From an uncultured Clostridia bacterium (lineage in GTDB: Bacteria; Bacillota; Clostridia; Christensenellales; Aristaeellaceae), in NCBI GenBank assembly GCA_946409855.1, contig CAMJXZ010000012.1:1-21631 (forward strand): a stretch of DNA of 21,631 nt, written 5' to 3'. Below are positions 14,696-21,417 of this stretch, in pieces; position 1 is the first letter of the stretch, and every line of letters begins with the position of its first letter. The notes under the pieces were generated by a model that saw only the letters and a program-made list of their open reading frames with translations, was not told the origin of the DNA and searched no databases. Both the position numbers and the translations under genes were made by a program.

Positions 14696-14724
14696 AGTAT
14701 AGCACATCCGTCCGCTTTTGTACA
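14696..14724 (-). promoter_or_regulatory. Promoter of the thioesterase/SDR pair
   Basis: On the minus strand TGCTATACT (14696-14704) is an extended -10. TGTACA (14719-14724) is a 4/6 -35 with 17-nt spacing. It shares thirteen identical bases with the promoter of the AMMECR1-fusion gene. Confidence 0.7.
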
Positions 14725-14764
14725 CAGTCTCCGTTCCCGACCGCGCCGCTCTACGGAGCGTAGG

Positions 14765-14793
14765 TTGCAGCCCGCGTCCGGACATGCTATCCT
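14765..14793 (+). promoter_or_regulatory. Promoter of the chloramphenicol acetyltransferase-like gene
   Basis: TTGCAG (14765-14770) and TATCCT (14788-14793) are spaced 17 nt apart, with TGC giving an extended -10. The start codon at 14819 would lie about 19 nt past the transcript start, leaving little leader. Confidence 0.55.
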
Positions 14794-14818
14794 CCCAGAC
14801 GAAAGGGAGGAATGTGCG

Positions 14819-15472
14819 ATGACGTTTACTGAGATTGATTTCGCTTCCTGGCCCCGGGCCCAGATGTTCACCTATTTCAGCGATATGGCGCCGACCGGCT
14901 ATTCCCTCACCGTGGACGTGGACGTGACCGGCCTCCGGCCCGCCCTCAAAGAACGGGGGTTCCGGTTTTTCCCGGCATACCTGTGGCTGGTCACCAAATG
15001 CCTGAACGAGCAGCCAGCATTCAAGGTGGCCCTGCGGGACAATGTCCTCGGGTATTACGACACGCTGACCCCGCTGTACGCTTCCTTCCACGAGGACGAT
15101 CATACGATCTCCCTCATGTGGACGGCGTTTGACGAGGACTTCCGCGTCTTCCACGGACGGTACCTGGAAAACCAGCGGCGCTTCGGTTCCCACCGCGGCG
15201 TGCTGTGCCAGCCCGAAACGCCCCCACCGGAAAACGCGTACACCGTGTCCGCTCTCCCCTGGGTCAGCTTCCGCCATTTCGCCGTGCATTCCTACAGCCG
15301 GCCCTACTTTTTCCCCTCCGTCGAAGCGGGCAGGATCCGCGCGGAAGCCGGCCGGGAGCTGCTGCCCCTGTCCCTGACCTGCCACCACGCCACGACGGAC
15401 GGCTGGCACGTGCACCGCTTCCTCACCAGGCTTGAAGAGGAAATCCGCTCACTCACTGCGGGGCTTGAATAA
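14819..15472 (+). CDS. Chloramphenicol acetyltransferase family (CAT-fold) protein
   Basis: This 217-aa protein has the size and motifs of type A chloramphenicol acetyltransferases. The catalytic histidine is H190 in CHHATTDGWHV (HHxxxDG), with the structural D194. S144 and the neighbouring LPWVSF match the segment around Ser148 of CAT-III. The N-terminal stretch TGYSLTVDVDVT corresponds to the canonical substrate-binding strand. The trimeric enzyme would acetylate an alcohol using acetyl-CoA. The core binding residues differ from well-studied resistance enzymes, so a resistance phenotype cannot be assumed; chromosomal homologues without proven activity are common. AAAGGGAGG lies eight bases before the ATG. 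No mobile element flanks the gene and its composition matches the neighbours, so recent transfer is not indicated. Confidence 0.85.
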   Translation: MTFTEIDFASWPRAQMFTYFSDMAPTGYSLTVDVDVTGLRPALKERGFRFFPAYLWLVTKCLNEQPAFKVALRDNVLGYYDTLTPLYASFHEDDHTISLMWTAFDEDFRVFHGRYLENQRRFGSHRGVLCQPETPPPENAYTVSALPWVSFRHFAVHSYSRPYFFPSVEAGRIRAEAGRELLPLSLTCHHATTDGWHVHRFLTRLEEEIRSLTAGLE

Positions 15473-15626
15473 AGAAAGGATACCCCCGGTTCCCGTAACG
15501 GCGGCCATGAATCGTCATAAAAAAAGATCAGGCGGGAAGGCACGCCGTTCTGTTATTATCGGCGATAAAGCCGGCCCCGCCGGTCCGGCCGCGCCGTGAA
15601 GAATCCGTTCTGCGGAGGAATAAAAC

Positions 15627-15683
15627 AGCCGGAACGGTTTTTCCTTCTGCTTCAGCGCGAAGCTCCCCCGTTCCGGCTTTTTC
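15627..15683. terminator. Bidirectional terminator between the CAT-like and xylanase genes
   Basis: AGCCGGAACGG (15627-15637) pairs with CCGTTCCGGCT (15668-15678), with a T-run after it on the plus strand and an A-run before it that gives GTTTTA on the minus strand. It serves both converging genes. The rest of 15473-15708 shows no gene. Confidence 0.85.
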
Positions 15684-15708
15684 TGATTACATCATCGTTC
15701 AGCGGTGT

Positions 15709-16950
15709 TTACGCCTGCGCCTTTCCTTCATCTGTCAGACGGATTTCCGCGTTCAGGTCACCCGCCAGGTCCAGCGAAGCGGCGCACGGGCCGGCCTTCA
15801 GGGCGTACCCGCCCTTAAAGCCTGTGAAGGACAGGTTCCCTTCCCCGTCGGTCACAGCGGTTTCGTGGGTTTCCCACGCCCCGTGGATCAGGCCGCGGAG
15901 GGCTTCATAAACGGGCTTCACGCTGCCGTCCGCCCGCACCAGGCCCGCCGGGGCCTTGAGCCAGCCGCCGTCGGTAAAGTCCCAGGTGGTGATGGCTTCC
16001 ACGGACGGATGGGTAAACAGCACCGAATACATCTCCGACGCTTCCCGGGCCTGCCGTTCCTCCCCTTCCAGGGTGGAGGGCCAGGCGTCCACCTGCCAGT
16101 CGTTCAGGTCCACAATGTGCGCCGGCATGAGGTCCCCGGAAATCAGGGTGTTTTCGGTGAAGTGGATGGGGAGCCCGAAGCGGGAGAACCGCGCGAGCAC
16201 GTCGTTCAGCTTTTCCAGCCCCCAGTAGCCCTGGTGCTGGTGGCTCTGGATGCCGATAGCGCTGATGGGCACCCCCGCCTCCAGCAGGCCCTCCAGCAGG
16301 ATCTCATAGGAGACGCTGGTGTTGAAGTCGTTGATCAGGAGCACCGCGTCCGGGTTGGTCTCCCTGGCTGCGGCGAAGACCTCCTTCACCAGCCGGATCC
16401 GGCCCAGCTCCCGGCAGATGCGGGTCACGGCGTTGTCGTACTTGTCGAACACCGGCATGATGACCACTTCGTTGATCACGTCCCACATGTCCACCACGCC
16501 CCGGAAGGCGGACACCTCCCGGCGGATCCTTTTAAGCTGGCGCCGCAGGATCTCCTCATTGGAGAACTGCATCAGCCAGGGGGCGCAGACCGTGTGCCAG
16601 CACAGGGGATGCCCCTTGACCCGAACGCCCCGTTCCGTCAGCCACCTGGCGGCGGCCATCGTGGGCTCAAACGCGGTATGGCCTTCCTCCGGCTCGTACC
16701 GTCCCCAGTAGAAGGGCAGGGTGCCGTAATTGAACAGCCCCAGCCATTTTTCGACGCGCCGCGCAGCGGCGGCCTTCTTTTCCGCGTCCGGCCCGTTCAG
16801 CATGGCCATGGTGTCAAAGGCGCCGCAGCCAAAGAGGAACTGATGGGAAACCTGGTCGATCCGCACTTCCTGATGCTTTGCCGGCGTCCCGTCCGGCAGG
16901 AGCACGCGCAGCCGCGCCCCGGCTTTGCGATGGTTGAGAGAATCCGTCAT
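15709..16950 (-). CDS. Glycoside hydrolase family 10 endo-beta-1,4-xylanase, cytoplasmic
   Basis: This 413-aa protein is a GH10 (beta/alpha)8 xylanase. The acid/base is E161 in DMWDVINEV and the nucleophile E266 in IHFTENTLI; the conserved GHPLCWHT lies at 113-120 and SHQHQGYW at 236-243. No signal peptide or carbohydrate-binding module is present, so it probably acts in the cytoplasm on short imported xylo-oligosaccharides. The nucleophile context FTEN differs from the usual ITELD. Residues about 350-413 add a small beta-rich tail beyond the barrel. GGAAAGGAAG precedes the ATG. It starts 33 nt after the pyrophosphatase gene on the same strand and may share its transcript. I see no transporter for xylo-oligosaccharides in the window. 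Confidence 0.9.
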   Translation of the reverse strand: MTDSLNHRKAGARLRVLLPDGTPAKHQEVRIDQVSHQFLFGCGAFDTMAMLNGPDAEKKAAAARRVEKWLGLFNYGTLPFYWGRYEPEEGHTAFEPTMAAARWLTERGVRVKGHPLCWHTVCAPWLMQFSNEEILRRQLKRIRREVSAFRGVVDMWDVINEVVIMPVFDKYDNAVTRICRELGRIRLVKEVFAAARETNPDAVLLINDFNTSVSYEILLEGLLEAGVPISAIGIQSHQHQGYWGLEKLNDVLARFSRFGLPIHFTENTLISGDLMPAHIVDLNDWQVDAWPSTLEGEERQAREASEMYSVLFTHPSVEAITTWDFTDGGWLKAPAGLVRADGSVKPVYEALRGLIHGAWETHETAVTDGEGNLSFTGFKGGYALKAGPCAASLDLAGDLNAEIRLTDEGKAQA

Positions 16951-16983
16951 ACGCTTCCTTTCCGCAGGAAATGCCCCGCTCTT

Positions 16984-17517
16984 TTATTTGCAGAATTTTT
17001 CGATATATCGGTCATAGCACCGCTGGATGACGTTCATGGCCTCCTCCCGGCCGTACACCCCGTCGATCTCCACCTGCTTGCCCGGCTCCAGGTTCTTGTA
17101 GACGTTGAAGAAATGGGTCATTTCCTGGGTCACGTGGGCGGGCAGCTCGGATACGTCGTGGTAGCTGTTGTACACCGGGTCGTGGAAGGGCACGGCCAGG
17201 ATCTTTTCATCCATGGCGTCCCCGTCCTTCATGGCGAAATACCCGATGTGATAGACCTCCACCAGGCTCATGGGGCGGATGGACTCGCTGCACAGCACCA
17301 GCACGTCCAGCGGATCCCCGTCGTCGGCGTAGGTGCGGGGCAGAAAGCCGTAGTTGGCCGGGTAATGGGTGGAGGTGTACAGGATCCGGTCCAGCCGGAG
17401 CGCGCCGCTTTCCTTGTCCATCTCGTACTTGTTCTTGCTGCCCTTTTCGATTTCGATCACCGCGATGAAGTCATCCTTCTTCATGCGGGACGGCCGGATG
17501 TCGTGCCAGAGATTCAT
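16984..17517 (-). CDS. ppa: Inorganic pyrophosphatase, family I
   Basis: This 177-aa soluble enzyme hydrolyses pyrophosphate to two phosphates, driving nucleic acid and other syntheses. The family I signature D-x-D-P-x-D is present as D66-G-D68-P-L-D71, with further metal-binding D98 and D103 (KDGDAMDEK). K29-x-x-Y and YPANYG near residue 52 also match the family. CAGGAGG lies six bases before the ATG. Length is normal. It is unusual only in its neighbour, the xylanase gene just downstream. Confidence 0.95.
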   Translation of the reverse strand: MNLWHDIRPSRMKKDDFIAVIEIEKGSKNKYEMDKESGALRLDRILYTSTHYPANYGFLPRTYADDGDPLDVLVLCSESIRPMSLVEVYHIGYFAMKDGDAMDEKILAVPFHDPVYNSYHDVSELPAHVTQEMTHFFNVYKNLEPGKQVEIDGVYGREEAMNVIQRCYDRYIEKFCK

Positions 17518-17560
17518 AGACTGCCTCCTGACGGTTCATGGTCGGTTGAATGCGTTTGCC

Positions 17561-17578
17561 GGCGCGGATGACCGCGCC
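17561..17578 (-). other. Short tetraloop hairpin upstream of the pyrophosphatase gene
   Basis: GGCGCGG (17561-17567) and CCGCGCC (17572-17578) form a 7-bp stem around a four-base loop in the 118-bp gap between the helicase-loader and pyrophosphatase genes. No T-run follows. It may be a processing or attenuation element; its role is unproven. No clear promoter was recognised in this gap. Confidence 0.35.
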
Positions 17579-17635
17579 CGGGGCGGACAGGGAGTCCGTT
17601 TCCGGAGCGGCAGGGGGAACATAGAGTTCATGCGT

Positions 17636-18616
17636 TCACGCCTTTTTCCCGGCCGGCGCCGGCCTGCCTTTGATCAGGCGGATGTCTTCCCCCTTGACGG
17701 GGATGAGCCGGCACAGCGACGCGTCCAGCAGACGGGACGCGATCCTCTCCGAATAGCGCCCCCGGATCTCCTGCATGGTCAGGTTGGTGCTGAATACCAT
17801 CGCAAGCCCCCGGCTGCGCCGGACGTTGATCAGGTGGTACAGCTGCTCCAGGGTGACGTTTTCCATCAGCGGCTCCATCCCCAGGTCGTCGATCAGAAGG
17901 AGATCGGCGTCAAAGAGACCGTCCGTCTCATCCTCCCGGCCAAAATAGGCGTCCCTCAAAAGGCGGATCACGTCGTAGGAGGAAACCAGCCGGGCGTCCG
18001 CCCCCCTTTCCCGAACCCGGCGGGCGATGCAGCAAAGCAGGTAGCTTTTGCCCAGACCGCTTTTCCCGTACAGCACCAGGTCCTTGGGTACCTGGCGGGG
18101 AAAACCGTCCGCGTACAGCTCGCACACCTGCCGGACGCGCCGCATCTCCTCCCGCTGGGTCACCGTCATGCCTTCCGGCACCGTTTCCGGGAACACGTTC
18201 AGGTCAAAGGCTTCGAAGCTTTCCTCCTGCGTGCCGACGGTATCCGCCATCTGAAGGAGCCTTTCGCGCAGGCAGTCGCACCAGGTGCGCTCCTCGTCCC
18301 CCATCATTCCGGTATCATGGCACTTTTCACAGCGGCACACCGGCTCCAGGTAGTTTTCCGGGAAGCCGTCGGCCGTCAGGCGTTCCCGGATGCGCCGGTT
18401 GTAGTCCCGCATCGTCTCCGCCGGGGACGCATGCTTCGGGTTCCGGATGGCGTCCCGGCAGAAGGAAAGGATCATCCCGTGGCGTTCGTCGATCAGGCGG
18501 GCCAGTTCCGCGTCCTTCCGGCGGACTTCCTCCCGCCGCCGCTCCTCCTCCCGGGCGTTTTCTTCCCGCTGCAGGCGGTATTCTTCCATCAGCCGATCCA
18601 TTATTTCCCGGTTCAT
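17636..18616 (-). CDS. dnaI: DnaI/DnaC-type helicase loader (AAA+ ATPase)
   Basis: This 326-aa protein has a basic, charged coiled-coil start (about 1-55), a cysteine cluster likely to bind zinc (C96, C99, C113, C115 in CRCEKCHDTG...CDC), and an AAA+ core with Walker A GKSGLGKS (184-191) and Walker B LLIDDLG (240-246). It would load the replicative helicase DnaB at origins or restart sites. The zinc motif before the ATPase core is the DnaI arrangement. The ATG overlaps the DnaD-like gene by four bases (ATGA), a coupled pair as in other Bacillota. Gene name is by homology; an IstB-type transposase helper is unlikely because no transposase neighbours it. Confidence 0.88.
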   Translation of the reverse strand: MNREIMDRLMEEYRLQREENAREEERRREEVRRKDAELARLIDERHGMILSFCRDAIRNPKHASPAETMRDYNRRIRERLTADGFPENYLEPVCRCEKCHDTGMMGDEERTWCDCLRERLLQMADTVGTQEESFEAFDLNVFPETVPEGMTVTQREEMRRVRQVCELYADGFPRQVPKDLVLYGKSGLGKSYLLCCIARRVRERGADARLVSSYDVIRLLRDAYFGREDETDGLFDADLLLIDDLGMEPLMENVTLEQLYHLINVRRSRGLAMVFSTNLTMQEIRGRYSERIASRLLDASLCRLIPVKGEDIRLIKGRPAPAGKKA

Positions 18617-20076
18617 ACAGGATCCTCCCTGAACAGATCGTTGACCCCCAGCTGTTCTTCCAGGGTCTTTTCATCGTACTCCCGCTGCTCGTAGCGCTGC
18701 GCGGACACCTGCCGGACGTTCTTCTGCCCCTCCGGCCGGCGGGCCGCCTGTTTTCGGGCGTCCTCTTCGGTGCTCACGCCGGATTCCTGCCAGGAACGCA
18801 GGACGGATTTGATGTAGGCCATCTTCCGCCCCGCTGCGCCGGACGCTTCCTGCGCCGCCAGCAGGATCACCCCGTCCGGGAAGACCGAACGCCATTCCGC
18901 CGCCAGCGCCCGGTCGGCCGCAGTGGGGCGGCCCGTATGGCCGCAGGCCTCGTAGATCCTGTACAGGAAGGCGTCCGTTTCCCGGACGGAACGGATGTAC
19001 TGTTCCACCGCCTCCGGGGTGACCAGGCCCTTTTCCTTCCAGCTGTCCAGGAGCTTCTGCAGCGTGTCCAGCGTATGGGACCCGGCCAGCGCGCATTCCC
19101 GCGCGGCGATCATCATGATCTCCCAGGGGTGTTCTTCCGCCATTTCCCGGCAGATCCCCGCTACCGAAGACGGCTTTACCCGGCTGCCCAGCGCCTGCAT
19201 CAGCGCCGTCACCCGGCTCAGCTCTTCGTCCCCCCGGCTGAGCAGGCGGCTGACCTGCGTTTCGTCCAGCTTTTTGCCGTCCTGCCGCAAGCGGGAAAGG
19301 ATCCCGTCCAGATATTTGAAGGTCGGGTCCCCCGCCGCCGTCGTTTCCCGGCAGGCGGTCAGCACAGCCTCCGGGGAAAAGCCCCAGTCCCGCACCCATT
19401 TGCGGTACAGGGCCAGTTCCTCCTCGCTGGGCAGCCGGCGCTTGCCCAGCCGCCGGAGCACAGCCTGGGCGCCCTTGTGCACGTCTCCCTCGAAGGCCAG
19501 GTAGCTTTCCGCGTCCTGGGCGGTCAGCACGCCCTCCTGCCGCATGCGGGCGGCGATCTCCCCCGCCCGGCGGAAGGAAAACTGGTTCCCGGCGTGTTCC
19601 TTTAGGTAGGCCAGCAGCGTCAGCACCGCGTCCGGCGCCAGCCCCTCGTCGGCGACCCATTCATACGCCGCCGCGATCTCGGAGGGGCGGACCTTCCGGT
19701 CGTCCCCGAAGAGAGCGTACACGTTTTCGGTAAAGCGGATGTAATCCTCATCCGTATCCGTCACGGCGTCCTGCCCGGTCAGCGCGCGCTGCGTCAGGGA
19801 ATACAGGACGTACCTGGGCGGGTCCGACGAAAGGCACGACAGGGCGCCCCGGCGTTCCCAGTAGCGCAGGGCCGCCTCCACCTGCGCGGTGGTCTGCCCC
19901 AGCTCCTGCGCGATTTCCGCCGGGGATAGTCCCTCTTCCTTCTGCCCGCTGTGAAAAAGCGCGCACAGGTAGACCTTCACAAAGTCCCCCTTGGCGGCGG
20001 GCATCAGCTCCGTCAGAAAAATGTTTTCAACGGCCGTCACCCCGAAGTAGACGGCCTGACCGTCCCGTTCAAACAT
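18613..20076 (-). CDS. DnaD-domain replication initiation protein with four C-terminal-type repeats
   Basis: This 487-aa protein begins with a winged-helix region (about 15-95; LSPAEIAQELGQTTAQVEAAL), then carries four repeats of about 78 residues resembling the DnaD C-terminal DNA-binding domain: 115-193, 200-279, 284-361 and 367-444. Each has the tell-tale helix ending in a (F/Y)xxI/L...L-x-x-(W/L/M) motif, such as FKYLDGILSRL (253-263) and MAYIKSVLRSW (419-429). Ordinary DnaD is about 230 aa with one such domain. A charged tail ends in EEQLGVNDLF, similar to the tails that contact partners. It probably remodels origin DNA and helps recruit DnaI and helicase. It starts 24 nt after the EamA gene and overlaps dnaI. 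Confidence 0.82.
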   Translation of the reverse strand: MFERDGQAVYFGVTAVENIFLTELMPAAKGDFVKVYLCALFHSGQKEEGLSPAEIAQELGQTTAQVEAALRYWERRGALSCLSSDPPRYVLYSLTQRALTGQDAVTDTDEDYIRFTENVYALFGDDRKVRPSEIAAAYEWVADEGLAPDAVLTLLAYLKEHAGNQFSFRRAGEIAARMRQEGVLTAQDAESYLAFEGDVHKGAQAVLRRLGKRRLPSEEELALYRKWVRDWGFSPEAVLTACRETTAAGDPTFKYLDGILSRLRQDGKKLDETQVSRLLSRGDEELSRVTALMQALGSRVKPSSVAGICREMAEEHPWEIMMIAARECALAGSHTLDTLQKLLDSWKEKGLVTPEAVEQYIRSVRETDAFLYRIYEACGHTGRPTAADRALAAEWRSVFPDGVILLAAQEASGAAGRKMAYIKSVLRSWQESGVSTEEDARKQAARRPEGQKNVRQVSAQRYEQREYDEKTLEEQLGVNDLFREDPV

Positions 20077-20100
20077 TCATGGCACTCCAGTTTCAATCAA

Positions 20101-21039
20101 TCAGCCGCCCGGGGCGGAGACGCTCCCGTCATCCCCGCCCGCCGGCCCGTCCGCTTTCCCCGCCCCGCTCAGCTGGGACAGAAGCACCGCGGCCAGCATC
20201 ACCGCACAGCCGGCATAAGCCGGCCATTTCATCCGCTCCCCCAGGAAAATCACGCCGCCCAGAACGCTGAAGACCGACTCCATCGACAGCACGATGGCCG
20301 CGTGGGCGGGCCTGGCGTCCCGCTGGCCAAGGGTCTGCAGGGTGTACCCCGCCGCGGTGGACAAAACGCTCACATACAAAAGCTCCGGCCAGATGGATAG
20401 GGCCGCTTCCGGACCGGCGGCCGTCCCGGTCAAAAGGCTCCCGGCCAGCGCCAGCATCCCGCACCAGAAAAACTGCACCGCGCACATATCCAGCGGGCTG
20501 GACCGGCCGGACACCAGGTCCGTACACAGGATGTGCAGCGCCCAGAACAGCGCACCTCCAAGCGCCAGCCAGTCCCCCGGGGCGGGCAGGAGGCTCCCCT
20601 CCGTCCCGCAGATCAGGTACAGCGCCGCCACGGCCAGCCCCAGCGCCGCCCAGGTGCCCGCCGCCGTCTTCCTGCGGAAGAACAGCCAGCCCAGCAACGG
20701 CACCAGCACCACGTACAGCGCCGTCAAAAAGCCGCACTTCCCGGCACCGATCCGCTCGACCCCCAGCTGCTGTAGGGTCGAGGCGATGAAGAGCACCGTA
20801 CCCACCAGCATGCCCGGCAGGACGGCCCGCTTGTCAAACCAGTTCTGCCCGGCCCGGCGCTTGAGCGGCAGACACACCAGGAACACCACCGCCGCCCCCA
20901 CCGGATAGCGCCAGGCGCCGAACGCCATGGCGGACATCGCCGACGCGCCGCTCTTCTGCGCGGTAAACGCGAACCCCCAGATGACCGCCGTCAGCAGCAG
21001 GAGCCATAACGCCCGGGTTTCCTTCTTCATCCAGTTCAA
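20101..21039 (-). CDS. EamA-family (drug/metabolite) transporter
   Basis: This 312-aa membrane protein has ten hydrophobic segments in two EamA repeats. The first begins WLLLLTAVIWGFAFTAQ, a diagnostic start; the second begins around GDWLALGGALFWALHILCTD. The end of the second repeat has the typical VFSVLGGVIFLGERM. The tail is soluble and glycine/proline-rich. It exports or exchanges a small metabolite; the substrate is unknown. The start shown is TTG, with AAGGA four to five bases ahead; an ATG three codons later (21030) is the alternative, at long spacing. It leads a transcript with the DnaD-like and DnaI genes (24-nt gap, no terminator). Confidence 0.87.
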   Translation of the reverse strand: MNWMKKETRALWLLLLTAVIWGFAFTAQKSGASAMSAMAFGAWRYPVGAAVVFLVCLPLKRRAGQNWFDKRAVLPGMLVGTVLFIASTLQQLGVERIGAGKCGFLTALYVVLVPLLGWLFFRRKTAAGTWAALGLAVAALYLICGTEGSLLPAPGDWLALGGALFWALHILCTDLVSGRSSPLDMCAVQFFWCGMLALAGSLLTGTAAGPEAALSIWPELLYVSVLSTAAGYTLQTLGQRDARPAHAAIVLSMESVFSVLGGVIFLGERMKWPAYAGCAVMLAAVLLSQLSGAGKADGPAGGDDGSVSAPGG

Positions 21040-21072
21040 CCGATCCTTGCCTCATCATTCGTCAGCAGGATG

Positions 21073-21102
21073 ATTATAGCACAGCTCTCCGCCCTGAGTC
21101 TA
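21073..21102 (-). promoter_or_regulatory. Promoter of the EamA/dnaD/dnaI transcript
   Basis: On the minus strand TGCTATAAT (21073-21081) is a perfect extended -10. TAGACT (21097-21102) is a 4/6 -35 at 18 nt. The leader to the start codon is about 30 nt. Confidence 0.7.
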
Positions 21103-21166
21103 CAGTTTATCCGTCCATTCTTCCGGGATAAGACCGTTTATCGGATCATTTCGGAACAGGGGCATC

Positions 21167-21293
21167 AAAAAAGAGCGGTCCCGCCGCCCCAACCGCCCGC
21201 CGGCTGCTTACAGCCCACAGCGGGCAGCCGATTGCCGCCGCCGCTGTCCGGCGCCGGCCCCGTTCCGGGAGAACCGCCCGTCAAAGAATATTC
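21167..21293 (-). ncRNA. Possible short structured minus-strand transcript
   Basis: The 378-bp gap between 21040 and 21417 holds no protein gene I can support. On the minus strand TTTCCA-17 nt-TATTTT could start a transcript near 21290. At 21175-21196 a GCGGT/ACCGC stem is followed by TCTTTTTT (to 21167), resembling an intrinsic terminator. The stretch between is GC-rich and can fold repeatedly. A small RNA of about 120 nt is therefore possible, but both ends are weak predictions. Confidence 0.25.
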
Positions 21294-21307
21294 AAAAAAT
21301 ATTCTTT
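21283..21307 (+). promoter_or_regulatory. Perfect AT-rich palindrome upstream of the rubrerythrin-like gene
   Basis: AAAGAATATT (21283-21292) and AATATTCTTT (21298-21307) are exact complements around CAAAA. The site lies about 45 bp upstream of the -10 box of the next gene and is AT-rich in a GC-rich region. It is a candidate site for a redox or metal regulator; its exact sequence does not match the PerR or Fur consensus. Confidence 0.5.
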
Positions 21308-21327
21308 CGCCAGGTGCCTGGAAATCC

Positions 21328-21356
21328 TTTTCTTTTTCCCGCATCTGTGGTATAAT
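21328..21356 (+). promoter_or_regulatory. Promoter of the reverse-rubrerythrin-like gene
   Basis: TGGTATAAT (21348-21356) is a perfect extended -10. The -35 region (TTTTCT, 21328-21333) is weak. The transcript should start near 21363. Confidence 0.75.
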
Positions 21357-21372
21357 GCGTCCGAAATCAAAC

Positions 21373-21398
21373 CAGATGTCCCTTTTTCGGGCCATCTG
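21373..21398 (+). promoter_or_regulatory. Leader hairpin of the reverse-rubrerythrin-like gene
   Basis: CAGATGTCCC (21373-21382) and GGGCCATCTG (21389-21398) pair with one mismatch around TTTTTC, a few bases before the ribosome binding site AAGGAGG (21402-21408). It may protect the message or tune translation. Confidence 0.5.
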
Positions 21399-21417
21399 CA
21401 CAAGGAGGAAATGATTT

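Noticed and set aside
14791..14810. CCTCCC/GGGAGG inverted repeat that could hide the ribosome site of the CAT-like gene, as in translational attenuation
   Set aside because: The left arm overlaps the predicted -10 box, so it would not be in the transcript, and no leader peptide is visible. It matters only if a further upstream promoter exists.
14626..15415. Extended upstream reading frame of the thioesterase
   Set aside because: It would overlap the divergent CAT-like gene and its own promoter; the 142-aa form has the family's normal length.
15865..17571. Plus-strand open frame of 568 codons opposite the xylanase and pyrophosphatase genes
   Set aside because: It is an antisense shadow; both minus-strand genes have clear motifs and ribosome sites.
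17636..18616. IstB-type transposition helper as identity of the AAA+ gene
   Set aside because: There is no transposase next to it, and the zinc cluster plus overlap with a DnaD-type gene fit a helicase loader.
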